DNA from: Bradyrhizobium sp. CCBAU 53338
GTDB lineage: Bacteria; Pseudomonadota; Alphaproteobacteria; Rhizobiales; Xanthobacteraceae
Assembly: GCF_015291665.1 (NCBI RefSeq)
Contig: NZ_CP030048.1
Location: 2,170,001 to 2,234,000, forward strand
Length of the DNA: 64,000 bases
Direction of reading: 5' to 3'
In this document: positions 46,308 through 54,695 of the stretch, piece after piece
Layout: the number at the start of each line of letters is the position of its first letter
Numbering within the stretch: position 1 is the stretch's first letter
Program-made: the position numbers and the translations under genes
The notes under the pieces: model-generated
Told to the model about the DNA's origin: nothing
Database searches by the model: none
Seen by the model: the letters and a program-made list of their open reading frames with translations, nothing else

Positions 46308-46657
46308 CGCCGATCCACGACATCAGCACGTTATCGCGTGGCGGTCGCGATGCAGATTGCGCCAGTTCCGGCCGGCGACGATCTTGCGCACGGCGACAGC
46401 GCGAGCGTCGAGAGGAAGGTGCCGTCAGCGATCGTCGCAGGCGCGTGAGGAATTGTGCGGGAGAAAAAGATCGCGATCTGTTCTGAGAGCGGGGCGAAGC
46501 CACTGCTGGTCAGGGCTGTTGTCGCGCATGGCTCTCGCCCACCGCTTCGCCTGCTTCGGCGACGATGTCCGGCAAAATGGCAAGGGAGTTTGCGCTGCCA
46601 CAAACATGAAAGAAGCGGGTGGAGCGATAGTACATTTGCAAAACGGGAAAGTCTCGG
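46308..46657. other. Region without clear genes between IS66 and DUF1858
   Basis: About 350 bp. If the IS and one copy of the duplication are removed, a minus-strand frame reads MSWIGGTIV from the right flank into VRRLTNNWLARNN on the left flank, so the element may have interrupted a small gene. The rest is not protein-like. Confidence 0.4.
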
Positions 46658-46873
46658 ATGCCGCCCGGGCCGGACGATTTGGTGGATGAGGTGATGAGGA
46701 GCCATCCGGCGACGATACGAGCGTTCCTGGATTTCAGAATGAGTTGCGTCGGCTGTCCGATCGCCTGTTTCCACACGGTCCTCGATGCGTGCGTCGAGCA
46801 TGACGTCGATTGCGAAGAGTTCCTGCGGGCCTTGCGCAAAGCGGCTCTTGGTCAGGCGGGTGGACGCCTCTGA
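46658..46873 (+). CDS. DUF1858 domain protein
   Basis: A 71-residue protein with the DUF1858 pattern: FLDFRMSCVGCPIACFHTV and later HDVDCEEFLRAL. The CxxC (about 29-32) is the conserved disulfide-type pair. Such proteins often accompany nitrogen-oxide and hybrid-cluster genes. It lies 110 bp upstream of the Crp/Fnr regulator of the denitrification island. Confidence 0.85.
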   Translation: MPPGPDDLVDEVMRSHPATIRAFLDFRMSCVGCPIACFHTVLDACVEHDVDCEEFLRALRKAALGQAGGRL

Positions 46874-46905
46874 CGGGAAAAATCAGGGCGAAGGTTGAGC
46901 CCGAT

Positions 46906-46919
46906 TTGATCAAGGTCAA
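46906..46919. promoter_or_regulatory. Fnr/Dnr-like box before the Crp/Fnr gene
   Basis: TTGAT-CAAG-GTCAA, one base from the TTGAT-N4-ATCAA palindrome. It is 66 bp before the start codon of the regulator, which may control itself or be controlled by Fnr/FixK. Confidence 0.65.
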
Positions 46920-46984
46920 AAAGGCGCGACGGCGGATGATGAAGAATTGAGCAACGAGATCATAATCATTTCAGGGACGAAACC

Positions 46985-47773
46985 ATGGCAGCGCCGACCC
47001 CGGTCGATCTCGACATCGTCGCCCAGATACCGGTCTTCAGCGGACTGAAGCCCGGGACGCTGGCGGTGCTTCTGGGCGAGGCCACCGTCCTCAACCTGCG
47101 GCAAGGGCGCGCATTGTTTCGGCAGGGTGAGCAGGCGCAGGCGTTCTTCGTCATCATGGAGGGCTGGATCAAGCTCTATCGCGTTACGCCTGCCGGCGAT
47201 GAGGCCGTCCTCAACGTGCTGACTCGGGGCGAGAGCTTCGCCGAAGCGGTTACGTTCACGTCCGGCCGCTATCCCGCAACGGCCAGCGCTGTTACTCTGG
47301 CCAGGGTGATGATGATCCCTGCGGATCACGTCGTGAACTGCATTCGAGAGATGCCCGACGTCGCGATCGCGATGATCGCCTCGACCTCGCAGCATCTGCA
47401 ACGGATGGTCCAGCAAATCGAGCAGCTGATGGCGCACAGCGCAACGCAGCGGGTCGCCGAGTTCCTGGTCTCGCTCGCGCCCCGTGCCAAGGGGCCGTGC
47501 CGGATCACGCTACCTTACGATAAGTCATTGATTGCCGGCAGGCTCGGCCTCAAGCCGGAATCGCTGTCGCGCGTGTTCGCCAAGTTGCGCGCCGCCGGCG
47601 TCGACGTGCACGCTTCCACCGTGGAGGTGCGCGACATGGCGCAACTCTGCAAGCTGGTGGCATGCGATCGGACCATGGCGCGTTGTCCCGTCAAGCCGAG
47701 GCCGATCTGCGCCCAGCCGCCGCGCCCGCTCGATCTTGACTCTAAATCGATGCTTGCCGGAGCAGGCTCCTGA
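46985..47773 (+). CDS. Crp/Fnr regulator, likely NnrR/Dnr of the denitrification genes
   Basis: A 262-residue protein: cyclic-nucleotide-like barrel (about 10-125; FSGLKPGTLAVLL, EGWIKLYRVTPAGDEAVL), dimer helix, and winged helix with DKSLIAGRLGLKPESLSRVF (E and SR residues that read TTGA-type half-sites). No N-terminal cysteine cluster, so no Fe-S sensing of the Fnr type; NO sensing through heme, as in DNR, is possible. The C-terminal tail has three cysteines. Place and the two identical boxes downstream suggest it controls the nor and nir genes. Confidence 0.85.
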   Translation: MAAPTPVDLDIVAQIPVFSGLKPGTLAVLLGEATVLNLRQGRALFRQGEQAQAFFVIMEGWIKLYRVTPAGDEAVLNVLTRGESFAEAVTFTSGRYPATASAVTLARVMMIPADHVVNCIREMPDVAIAMIASTSQHLQRMVQQIEQLMAHSATQRVAEFLVSLAPRAKGPCRITLPYDKSLIAGRLGLKPESLSRVFAKLRAAGVDVHASTVEVRDMAQLCKLVACDRTMARCPVKPRPICAQPPRPLDLDSKSMLAGAGS

Positions 47774-48218
47774 TCCTCGGCAGGATGCTCTCGCGCCAGG
47801 CCGCGGTGCCGAATTTCCGTTCGACGATCTCGTGGTCGGACACCACCAGCCACAGCGGTACGCCATCGCTGCGCTTTAGTTCGCCGCGATAGCTGCGCAG
47901 CTCGTCCGGCCAGTTCTCGTCGGCCAGCACGTCGGCGAGATGCGGTGACTTGACCTCGCGATAGCGGACGCGATGAAACTCCGCCGACGCGAGAAAGCTG
48001 GCGCCGTCTCCCATCTGCCAGGCGCGGCAGGGTGCGCAATCCTCGGCGCCGACATAAAGCAGCATGATGTCATGCGCGCGCGCCGGTCGGCCGAAATAGT
48101 CACCCCAGGCGACCACCATTGCGCCTGCGATGACCGCGATCAGCACGCTGGCGCCCACAAGCCGACGGCCGCGTTGCAGCAAATTGCGATCGGGCTCGGC
48201 GTCGGTCGGTGGCTCCAT
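47742..48218 (-). CDS. Membrane-anchored thioredoxin-like protein
   Basis: A 158-residue protein: one N-terminal membrane segment (VLIAVIAGAMVVAWGDYF) and a periplasmic thioredoxin fold with CAPC in GAEDCAPCRAW. It may reduce disulfides on copper or heme proteins during assembly of the nitric oxide reductase. I chose the ATG at 48218, since the alternative TTG at 48266 lies inside the regulatory palindrome. The 3' end overlaps that of the regulator gene by 32 bases. Confidence 0.75.
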   Translation of the reverse strand: MEPPTDAEPDRNLLQRGRRLVGASVLIAVIAGAMVVAWGDYFGRPARAHDIMLLYVGAEDCAPCRAWQMGDGASFLASAEFHRVRYREVKSPHLADVLADENWPDELRSYRGELKRSDGVPLWLVVSDHEIVERKFGTAAWRESILPRIRSLLRQASI

Positions 48219-48250
48219 GACGCCATTATTTCTGTTGCGCGCTGCGCCAT

Positions 48251-48268
48251 CCTTAACCGCGGTCAAGG
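48251..48268. promoter_or_regulatory. NnrR/Dnr-type palindrome in the nor promoter region
   Basis: TTAACCGCGGTCAA at 48253-48266 within CTTAACCGCGGTCAAGG. The same 17 bases occur at 58698-58714 between nirI and nirS. It fits the Fnr/NnrR layout (TTGAC-N4-GTTAA on the other strand) and stands in the divergent region of the thioredoxin-like and nor genes. Confidence 0.75.
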
Positions 48269-48322
48269 ATCGCTGCGGCGGAGCACGTAAATTTGGTGCG
48301 ACATCTCCGATGGAGTCTGCCG

Positions 48323-48496
48323 ATGCCGCCCATTGAAACCGATGCGCCGAAGCAGGACCGCGCCGAGCGCGTCCCGGTGATGCAGCGCATTCTAGATAAT
48401 CCGTTCCTGCTGCTGTTCCTGGGGATCACGCTGCCGACCGTGCTCTACGTCATCTGGGGGGTCATGGAAGTCGCTTCCATTCCGCTGGCCAAATAA
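48323..48496 (+). CDS. Small single-span membrane protein of the nor operon
   Basis: A 57-residue protein with one membrane segment (PFLLLFLGITLPTVLYVIWG). It begins about 60 bp after the palindrome and is followed by the CuA subunit 59 bp later. Probably a small subunit or assembly factor of the reductase. No named family. Confidence 0.65.
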   Translation: MPPIETDAPKQDRAERVPVMQRILDNPFLLLFLGITLPTVLYVIWGVMEVASIPLAK

Positions 48497-48555
48497 AGCG
48501 GCAGCCGAGTGTCGCGGCGCGCGTCGCCCTATCGTCAACACAGGAAACATCGATC

Positions 48556-49131
48556 ATGGCTGCCACACCTCCCGAGCAACGGATCTGGTGGAATGAACCC
48601 ATCGAACGGGTCGAACTGATCTGGATCTTCATAGCCTTCCTGTGGGGGCTGTTCATGTTCGGCTTCATGATCGCCTGGCACTTCATCGGCCAGCAGAACC
48701 TGAGCAAGGAAGCCTATCGTATCGCGCCGACCGCCTACGAGCAGAAGGTCGAGAACTTCGCCAAGCAGTTTCAGGTGCGCGAGGAGCAGGGCATCCCTGT
48801 GGTCAAACCGAAACCGGGAGCCGACGTCTACCTGCTTGCCCGTCTTTGGCAGTGGTGGCCGATCCTCGAGCTGGAGAAGGGCCAGAGCTACCGCATCCAT
48901 CTCTCCTCGATCGACTGGCAGCACGGCTTCTCGCTGCAACCGACCAACATCAACATCCAGGTTCATCCCGGCTACGAGCACGTCATCTCGCTGACGCCGA
49001 CCGAGAGCGGCGCCTTCGGAATCGTGTGCAACGAGTTCTGCGGGATCGGTCACCACACCATGACCGGCAAGATTTACGTCACCGACAAGAAGCAGGCCGC
49101 GGCCGATCAGCGCCTGGCCGAGCAGAGGTAG
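48556..49131 (+). CDS. norS: CuA-containing subunit II of a nitric oxide reductase (NorS-like)
   Basis: A 191-residue protein: a single membrane segment (about 20-45) and a periplasmic cupredoxin with a complete CuA site, His in SSIDWQHGFSLQ and CNEFCGIGHHTM near the C-terminus. The short form with one membrane helix is unlike standard oxidase subunit II (two helices), but like CuA subunits of non-canonical NO reductases. It takes electrons from cytochrome c and gives them to subunit I, encoded four bases further. Confidence 0.85.
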   Translation: MAATPPEQRIWWNEPIERVELIWIFIAFLWGLFMFGFMIAWHFIGQQNLSKEAYRIAPTAYEQKVENFAKQFQVREEQGIPVVKPKPGADVYLLARLWQWWPILELEKGQSYRIHLSSIDWQHGFSLQPTNINIQVHPGYEHVISLTPTESGAFGIVCNEFCGIGHHTMTGKIYVTDKKQAAADQRLAEQR

Positions 49132-49135
49132 CAAC

Positions 49136-50857
49136 ATGACCGCTGAAACCGTCATCGGAGCCGTCGGCCGCCAGGCCGAATTCCGCACCTGCCAGTACAC
49201 CGGGCTGAAGGTCGATACGGCGGCGCAGACCCTGATCAAGGCCAACGCCGTCGCCGCGGTCGTCTTCCTGGCGATCGGCGGCCTGATGGGCCTCCTGGTC
49301 GCGCTGACTCGCTGGCCGGCCGTGCATCTGTTGCCGGCTGACTGGTTCTACCTGATCCTGACCGGGCACGGCGCCAACGTGCTGCTGTTCTGGATCATCT
49401 TCTTCGAGATCGCGGTGCTCTACTTCGCTTCCGCGGTCCTGCTCAATTGCCGTCTGGCGACGCCGAAGCTCGCCTGGCTGGGCTTCGTGCTGATGGTGGT
49501 CGGCGCGCTCATGACCAACGTGACGGTGCTGCAAGGCGATTCCAGCGTGATGTTCACCTCCTACCCGCCGATGCAGGCCAAGCCGAACTTCTATCTCGGT
49601 ATCGTCCTGTTCGCGGTCGGCGCGCTGATCGGCTGCATCATCTTCTTTGCGACGCTGGTGATCGCGAAAGAGGAGGGGACCTATGAGGGCTCGATTCCGC
49701 TGGTGACCTTCGGCGCGCTGACGGCTGCGATCATCGCGGTGTTCACCATCGCCACGGGCGCGATCATCCTGATCCCGACCTGGCTGTGGTCGCTTGGCCT
49801 GATCTCAGACATCGATCCGCTGATGTACAAGGTCGTGTGGTGGGCGATGGGCCATTCCTCGCAGCAGATCAACGTCTCGGCCCATGTCTCGCTGTGGTAC
49901 CTGATCGGCGCTCTGCTGGTCGGCGCCAAGCCGCTGAGCGAGAAGGTCAGTCGTACCGCGTTCCTCATGTACATCCTATTCCTGCAGCTCGCCTCGGCGC
50001 ACCACCTCCTCGCCGAGCCCGGCCTCGACGCGAGCTGGAAGATCGTCAACACCAGCTACATGATGTACCTGGCGGTGATGGGCTCGATGATCCACGGCCT
50101 GACCGTACCGGGCTCGATCGAGGCGGCGCAGCGCCGCAACGGCTTCAACCGCGGCGTGTTCGAATGGCTGCGCAAGGCGCCGTGGGGCAATCCGGCGTTT
50201 TCAGGCATGTTCCTGTCGCTGATCTTCTTCGGCTTCATCGGCGGCATCTCCGGCGTCGTGCTCGGCACCGAGCAACTCAACGTGCTCATGCACAACACCA
50301 TCTACGTCCCCGGCCATTTCCATGGCACGGTGGTGGCCGGCACCACGCTGGCCTTCATGGCGGCGACCTATCTCGTGCTGCCGCTGATCTTCCAGCGCGA
50401 GATTGTCTGGCCGAAGCTTGCCAAGATCCAGCCCTATCTGTTCGGGATCGGTGCCGCAGGTATCTCGCTGTTCATGATGGGCGCCGGCACGCTGGGCGTG
50501 GCGCGGCGGCACTGGGACATCACCTTCAGCGACGCCAACCTGTCCTTCGCCTATTCAGCGGGGGCCTTCCTGATGATGGGGCTGAACGGCATCTTTGCGG
50601 TGATCGCGGCGATCGGCGGCATCATCTTCGTCCTGGTCGTCGTCGGCACCGTGCTGTTCGGCGAGAAGATCGAGAGCGGGCACAAGCTGACCTTTCCGCT
50701 GCATTCGGGCGGCGGCGCCGTCGCTTCGCATTACGGCAGCGAGGGCACGGTCAAGCTTCCGGGCACCATCATCCTGGTCGGGATCTTCTTCGTCTGCTTC
50801 GTCCTCTACTACTTCATCAACTGGAAATATCTTTCGGAGCTGTGGCTGTTCCGGTGA
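49136..50857 (+). CDS. norY: Heme-copper subunit I, NorY-type nitric oxide reductase
   Basis: A 573-residue membrane protein with at least 12 segments. The heme-copper ligands are seen: His78 (LTGHGANVLLFW), His240 (WWAMGHSSQQ), His289 and His290 (SAHHLLAEPG), His394 and His396 (YVPGHFHG). The oxidase motif HPEVY is HSSQQ here, so the cross-linked tyrosine is glutamine. Loss of that tyrosine is the mark of NO reductases in this superfamily. With a CuA subunit, SenC and a farnesyltransferase it fits the NorSY (sNOR) type described in ammonia oxidisers. A high-affinity oxidase is less likely. Confidence 0.82.
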   Translation: MTAETVIGAVGRQAEFRTCQYTGLKVDTAAQTLIKANAVAAVVFLAIGGLMGLLVALTRWPAVHLLPADWFYLILTGHGANVLLFWIIFFEIAVLYFASAVLLNCRLATPKLAWLGFVLMVVGALMTNVTVLQGDSSVMFTSYPPMQAKPNFYLGIVLFAVGALIGCIIFFATLVIAKEEGTYEGSIPLVTFGALTAAIIAVFTIATGAIILIPTWLWSLGLISDIDPLMYKVVWWAMGHSSQQINVSAHVSLWYLIGALLVGAKPLSEKVSRTAFLMYILFLQLASAHHLLAEPGLDASWKIVNTSYMMYLAVMGSMIHGLTVPGSIEAAQRRNGFNRGVFEWLRKAPWGNPAFSGMFLSLIFFGFIGGISGVVLGTEQLNVLMHNTIYVPGHFHGTVVAGTTLAFMAATYLVLPLIFQREIVWPKLAKIQPYLFGIGAAGISLFMMGAGTLGVARRHWDITFSDANLSFAYSAGAFLMMGLNGIFAVIAAIGGIIFVLVVVGTVLFGEKIESGHKLTFPLHSGGGAVASHYGSEGTVKLPGTIILVGIFFVCFVLYYFINWKYLSELWLFR

Positions 50858-50886
50858 TGGCCGTGGTCATGCGAGAGGGTAACAAC

Positions 50887-51759
50887 ATGCGTGCGACGGC
50901 GGCGACGGCGGTCTCGCTCCTCAAGCTCAGGATCGGCGTCGCCATCGCGGCCAGCGCGCTGGCCGGGGTCGCGGTCGCGAGCGGGCCGGCATTGTCCTGG
51001 TGGCAGGTTCTCGCCCTGTCGCTTTCGATCCTCGGCGCATCCGGTGCTGCGGGCGCCTTCAATCACTACTACGACCGCGACCTCGATCGCCTGATGGCGC
51101 GCACCCGCAACCGCCCGTTCGCCAGCGGCGCGTTCGGAGAGAGCATATGGTGGCCGGTGGCGTTCGTCGGCCTGCTTGCCGTGTCCCTCGGTCTTGCCTC
51201 GCTCACGGTCGGCCACATCGCTGCGGCCTACGTCTTCCTCGGCGCCTTTACTTACGGCATCGTCTACACCGTGTGGCTGAAGCGGCGCAGCACCTGGAAC
51301 ATCGTGGTCGGGGGGCTTGCCGGGAGCTTCGCCGTGCTGGCAGGAGCGGCCGCGGTCGATCCGTCGCCGCAGGTGGTGCCGACTGTGCTGGCGATCGTGC
51401 TGTTCCTGTGGACGCCGCCGCATTTCTGGAGTCTCGCGGCCGCCAAGGGGCAGGACTACGCCCGGGCGGGGATTCCGATGCTGCCGGTGGTGACGCCCGC
51501 GCGCGCCTGGACCATGGCGATCCTCGCCCATTCCGTGGCGCTGGCGCTGATTGCGTTGTTGCCGCTCTGGTTCGGCGAGGGGATTCTCTACGGCATCGGC
51601 GCGGCCGCTGGCGGCTCCTACTTCGTCTGGACCAGCATCCGGCTCTATAGCGACCCGTCGAAGGCCAACGCGATGGCCAATTTCTTCGCTTCGCTGCTGC
51701 AGCTTGGCCTGCTGGTCGCGGGCGCGTTGCTGGCCGGCGCGGCCGGGTATTGGTCATGA
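50887..51759 (+). CDS. ctaB: Protoheme IX farnesyltransferase (heme o synthase)
   Basis: A 290-residue UbiA-type enzyme with nine membrane segments. The prenyl-binding motif is NHYYDRDLDRLMARTRNRP (residues about 59-77) and a second motif YTVWLKRRSTWNIVVGGLAG is in place. It farnesylates heme b to heme o. Its position after norY implies that the reductase carries a farnesylated heme. The frame starts as early as ATG 50857, overlapping the norY stop; ATG 50887 with GAGAGGG upstream is preferred. Confidence 0.88.
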   Translation: MRATAATAVSLLKLRIGVAIAASALAGVAVASGPALSWWQVLALSLSILGASGAAGAFNHYYDRDLDRLMARTRNRPFASGAFGESIWWPVAFVGLLAVSLGLASLTVGHIAAAYVFLGAFTYGIVYTVWLKRRSTWNIVVGGLAGSFAVLAGAAAVDPSPQVVPTVLAIVLFLWTPPHFWSLAAAKGQDYARAGIPMLPVVTPARAWTMAILAHSVALALIALLPLWFGEGILYGIGAAAGGSYFVWTSIRLYSDPSKANAMANFFASLLQLGLLVAGALLAGAAGYWS

Positions 51760-52559
51760 CTCGCGGGTGTGCCGCGCTGGGGCTGGTCGCGATGCTGACC
51801 TGCTTGTCGGTCGCATCCGCTCGAGGCGCGCCCGCCTCGCCGGCACTCGATCCGGGCGCGGCGATCACCGCCGGCGAACGGGCGCTCGGACGCGTGATCG
51901 GTGACCATCGTCTCGTGGACACGACCGGTGCCCCGCTCTCCTTGCGCGACTATCGCGGCAAGCCGCTCGTCATCAGTCTGGTCTATTCGTCCTGCAGCTC
52001 GGTCTGTCCGCCGACAACCCAGCATCTGATCGACGCGGTCAACGAGGCGGGCCGCGTCTTCGGGCTGGGGCGCTTCGCCGTGCTGACCGTGGGCTTCGAT
52101 GCGCGCAACGACACCGTCGTGCGCATGGCGCAATTCGCCTCGATGCAGGGCATCAAGCTCCCGAACTGGCGCACCGCCAGCGGCGATGCCGCGACCATCG
52201 AGGCGCTGCTGAACGATCTCGGCTTCAGCTACCGGGCCGTCGCCGGCGGCTTCGACCATCCGACCCAGACCACGATCGTGGACAGGGACGGCAAGGTCTA
52301 CCGGCACGTCTACGGCGACGACTTTCCCTTCACGATGTTCATGGAGCCGATGAAGGACGTGGTCTACGGCACCATGACGCCGTTTTCGTTTGAGGGGCTG
52401 CTCGACCGCATCCGCTTCATCTGCACCGCCTACGATCCCGGGTCGCGCCGCTACCGCTTCGACTACGGGCTGGTGTTCGGTGGCGCCATCGCCGCGTTCT
52501 CCCTGCTCGCCATGGGCGGTCTGATCTTGAGGGAATGGATGCGTTCGGCGCAGGCATGA
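51756..52559 (+). CDS. senC: SCO1/SenC copper chaperone
   Basis: A 267-residue protein: signal or anchor at the N-terminus, SCO domain with CSSVC (about 89-93) and a later copper His in GGFDHPTQT, and a C-terminal membrane segment (VFGGAIAAFSLLAMGGLIL). SCO proteins load the CuA site, here that of NorS. The ATG overlaps the ctaB stop. Confidence 0.9.
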   Translation: MTRGCAALGLVAMLTCLSVASARGAPASPALDPGAAITAGERALGRVIGDHRLVDTTGAPLSLRDYRGKPLVISLVYSSCSSVCPPTTQHLIDAVNEAGRVFGLGRFAVLTVGFDARNDTVVRMAQFASMQGIKLPNWRTASGDAATIEALLNDLGFSYRAVAGGFDHPTQTTIVDRDGKVYRHVYGDDFPFTMFMEPMKDVVYGTMTPFSFEGLLDRIRFICTAYDPGSRRYRFDYGLVFGGAIAAFSLLAMGGLILREWMRSAQA

Positions 52560-52589
52560 GCGGCGGGGTCGGATGAAACGGGTGATCTT

Positions 52590-54185
52590 GTGATTGGCGC
52601 GATCCGCAGCGCTCTCCGCACGGGCTTCGGCCTGATCGAACGTCCGTTCGATCGGCTGTTCTCGCCTGCGCTCAATCCTCTGGCGCAGCTCGGCGCGCTC
52701 GGCTTCTTCTTCTTCTGGATCGTCGCCGTCAGCGGCATCTACCTTTTCATCTTCTTCGACACCGGCATCGAGCGCGCCTATCAGTCCGTGGAATATCTCA
52801 GCCGGGACCACTGGTTCCATGCGGGGGTGATGCGCAGCTTCCACCGCTACGCCTCCGACCTCTTGGTGGTCATGGTCGCGGTCCACCTGCTGCGCGAATT
52901 CGCCTACGACCATTACCGCGGCGTCCGCTGGTTCTCCTGGTTCACCGGGCTGCCGATCATCTGGCTGCTCTATGCCTCGGGCATCACCGGGTACTGGCTG
53001 GTCTGGGACAAGCTCGCGCAATATGTCGCACTGGTCTCCTCCGAATTGCTGGACTGGCTGCCGGTGTTCGGCGAGCCGATCGCGCGCAACTTCATCGCCA
53101 CGGGAACGCTGACCAGTCGCTTCTTCTCGCTGATGGTGTTCATGCACGTCGCGGTGCCGTTGTTCCTGCTGTTCATCATGTGGGTGCACATCCTGCGAAT
53201 CTCGCGACCGAAGGTGAACCCGCCGCGTGCGCTCGCGCTGTTGTCGCTCGCCGCGCTGCTGGCGGTCTCGATCTGGAGACCCGCACTCTCGCAGGGCCAC
53301 GCCGACCTCGCGAAAGTGCCGGCGGCGGTCGGCATCGACTGGCTGTACCTGCCGCTCTATCCCTTGACCACGCTTTGGGGCAACGGCGCGGTATGGGCGT
53401 TCCTCGGCGCATTCTCGCTGATGATCGCGCTGATGCCGTGGCTGCCGCCGCTGCGGCGCGCCAGGGCGGTCGAGGTTCATCTCGACCATTGCAACGGCTG
53501 CGCGCGCTGCGCGGAGGATTGTCCTTATGAGGCGATCCGCATGGTCAACAGGACCGACGGGCTGCCGTTTCCGACGCAGGCGCAGGTCAATCCCTCGCTC
53601 TGCGTATCCTGCGGCATCTGTGTCGGCTCCTGCCCGTCGTCGACGCCATTCCGGCGCACCGCGGATCTGCAAACCGGGATCGACTTGCCCGAATATCCGT
53701 TGAAGAATCTGCGCGAGAAGGTCGCGGCGACCGCCACCGGCCTGTCCGGGGCAGGTCGTGTGCTGGTGCTGGCGTGCGAACACGGGGCCGCCGCCGGGCG
53801 GTTGGATGGAACCGTGGTGCTGCCATGCGTGGCCATGGCGCCGCCGTCCCTGATCGACTTCATCCTCAGCCGAGATCTTGCCGACGGCGTGGTCGTGGCC
53901 GGCTGCGCCGAGAGCGCCTGCTACAACCGGCTCGGGGTCAAATGGACCGAGGAGCGTTTTGCCGCGCAACGCGATCCCTATTTGCGTGCCCGCGTGCCGC
54001 GCGACCGGATCGCGACGATCTGGGCTTCTGCGCTGGAGGTGCGCAGGGCGGAAGTGGAGATCGCGGCCTTTGTCGCAGAAATGGCCGGAAAGCCTCCGCT
54101 GCGCATGCGTTCTCCGCTGCCAGCCAGCGCCGCCGCGAAATCCGGTGAGACGCGCGAGCCGGCCGAGGCGAGGACCAAGTCATGA
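52590..54185 (+). CDS. Fusion of di-heme cytochrome b, two 4Fe-4S ferredoxin motifs and an MvhD-like domain
   Basis: A 531-residue protein. Residues 30-210 are a cytochrome b N-terminal domain with His85/His99 and His186/His200, the two pairs that bind two b hemes. Residues 215-290 add membrane segments. Residues 297-350 carry two complete CxxCxxCxxxC clusters (301-311; 338-348). Residues 388-490 resemble the MvhD/FrhD subunit, with cysteines at 396, 413, 439 and 444. This would pass electrons between quinone or periplasm and a soluble partner. GTG start with no better ATG. I know no named family with this layout. Confidence 0.8.
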   Translation: MIGAIRSALRTGFGLIERPFDRLFSPALNPLAQLGALGFFFFWIVAVSGIYLFIFFDTGIERAYQSVEYLSRDHWFHAGVMRSFHRYASDLLVVMVAVHLLREFAYDHYRGVRWFSWFTGLPIIWLLYASGITGYWLVWDKLAQYVALVSSELLDWLPVFGEPIARNFIATGTLTSRFFSLMVFMHVAVPLFLLFIMWVHILRISRPKVNPPRALALLSLAALLAVSIWRPALSQGHADLAKVPAAVGIDWLYLPLYPLTTLWGNGAVWAFLGAFSLMIALMPWLPPLRRARAVEVHLDHCNGCARCAEDCPYEAIRMVNRTDGLPFPTQAQVNPSLCVSCGICVGSCPSSTPFRRTADLQTGIDLPEYPLKNLREKVAATATGLSGAGRVLVLACEHGAAAGRLDGTVVLPCVAMAPPSLIDFILSRDLADGVVVAGCAESACYNRLGVKWTEERFAAQRDPYLRARVPRDRIATIWASALEVRRAEVEIAAFVAEMAGKPPLRMRSPLPASAAAKSGETREPAEARTKS

Positions 54186-54685
54186 GCGGGGCGCTGCGCA
54201 CGGCCGGTCGGTTCGTGGTCATCCTGGCGCTGTTCGCCGGCGTCGCCGTGTTGTCGAACTGGCCAGTCTACCACCAGATCTCCGACAATTCGGGCGCGGT
54301 GCTCCTGACCTTCGTGCACGGCGCCGACCGCAGGGGTGAGTGCCGCAGGCTCAGCCCCGAGGAGATCGCGAAGCTGCCGCCGAACATGCGGCGGGTGCAG
54401 GACTGTCCGCGCGTTCGCCGCGCGATCCATGTCGAACTCGACGTCGACGGCCGCAGCATCTTCCGGGCCGACCTGCCGCCCACGGGGATCGCGGGCGACG
54501 GACCGTCCAAGGTCTATCAGCGCTTCGTGCTGCCGGCCGGAAAGTACGACGTCGACGTGCGGATGCGCGATACCGCGCGCGCCGAGGGCTTCGACCACGA
54601 GCATCGCGAGACTGTGACGGTGGCGCCGTCGCAGCTCCTCGTCATCGACTACCGGCCTGAAAGCGGCGATTTCATCTTTCGGTGA
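54182..54685 (+). CDS. Unknown membrane-anchored protein of the nor operon
   Basis: A 167-residue protein with one N-terminal membrane segment (FVVILALFAGVAVLSNW) and a periplasmic part with a cysteine pair (Cys in GECRRLS and in VQDCPRVRR) and a beta-rich end. The start overlaps the stop of the cytochrome b fusion, so it is translated with it. No family recognised; perhaps an assembly or accessory subunit. Confidence 0.75.
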   Translation: MSGALRTAGRFVVILALFAGVAVLSNWPVYHQISDNSGAVLLTFVHGADRRGECRRLSPEEIAKLPPNMRRVQDCPRVRRAIHVELDVDGRSIFRADLPPTGIAGDGPSKVYQRFVLPAGKYDVDVRMRDTARAEGFDHEHRETVTVAPSQLLVIDYRPESGDFIFR

Positions 54686-54695
54686 GGAGAGCGTC

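Noticed and set aside
48264..48266. TTG start for the thioredoxin-like gene
   Set aside because: It lies inside the 17-bp regulatory palindrome, so the ATG at 48218 is more likely.
49786..50886. Long plus-strand frame upstream of ctaB, overlapping norY
   Set aside because: It is the shadow of norY in another frame; only the part from about 50887 has the membrane protein sequence of a farnesyltransferase.
51645..53969. Open minus-strand frame of more than 700 codons across senC and the cytochrome b fusion
   Set aside because: It is rich in Arg/Asp/His/Gln repeats typical of GC-rich antisense frames, and the opposite strand holds clear proteins.
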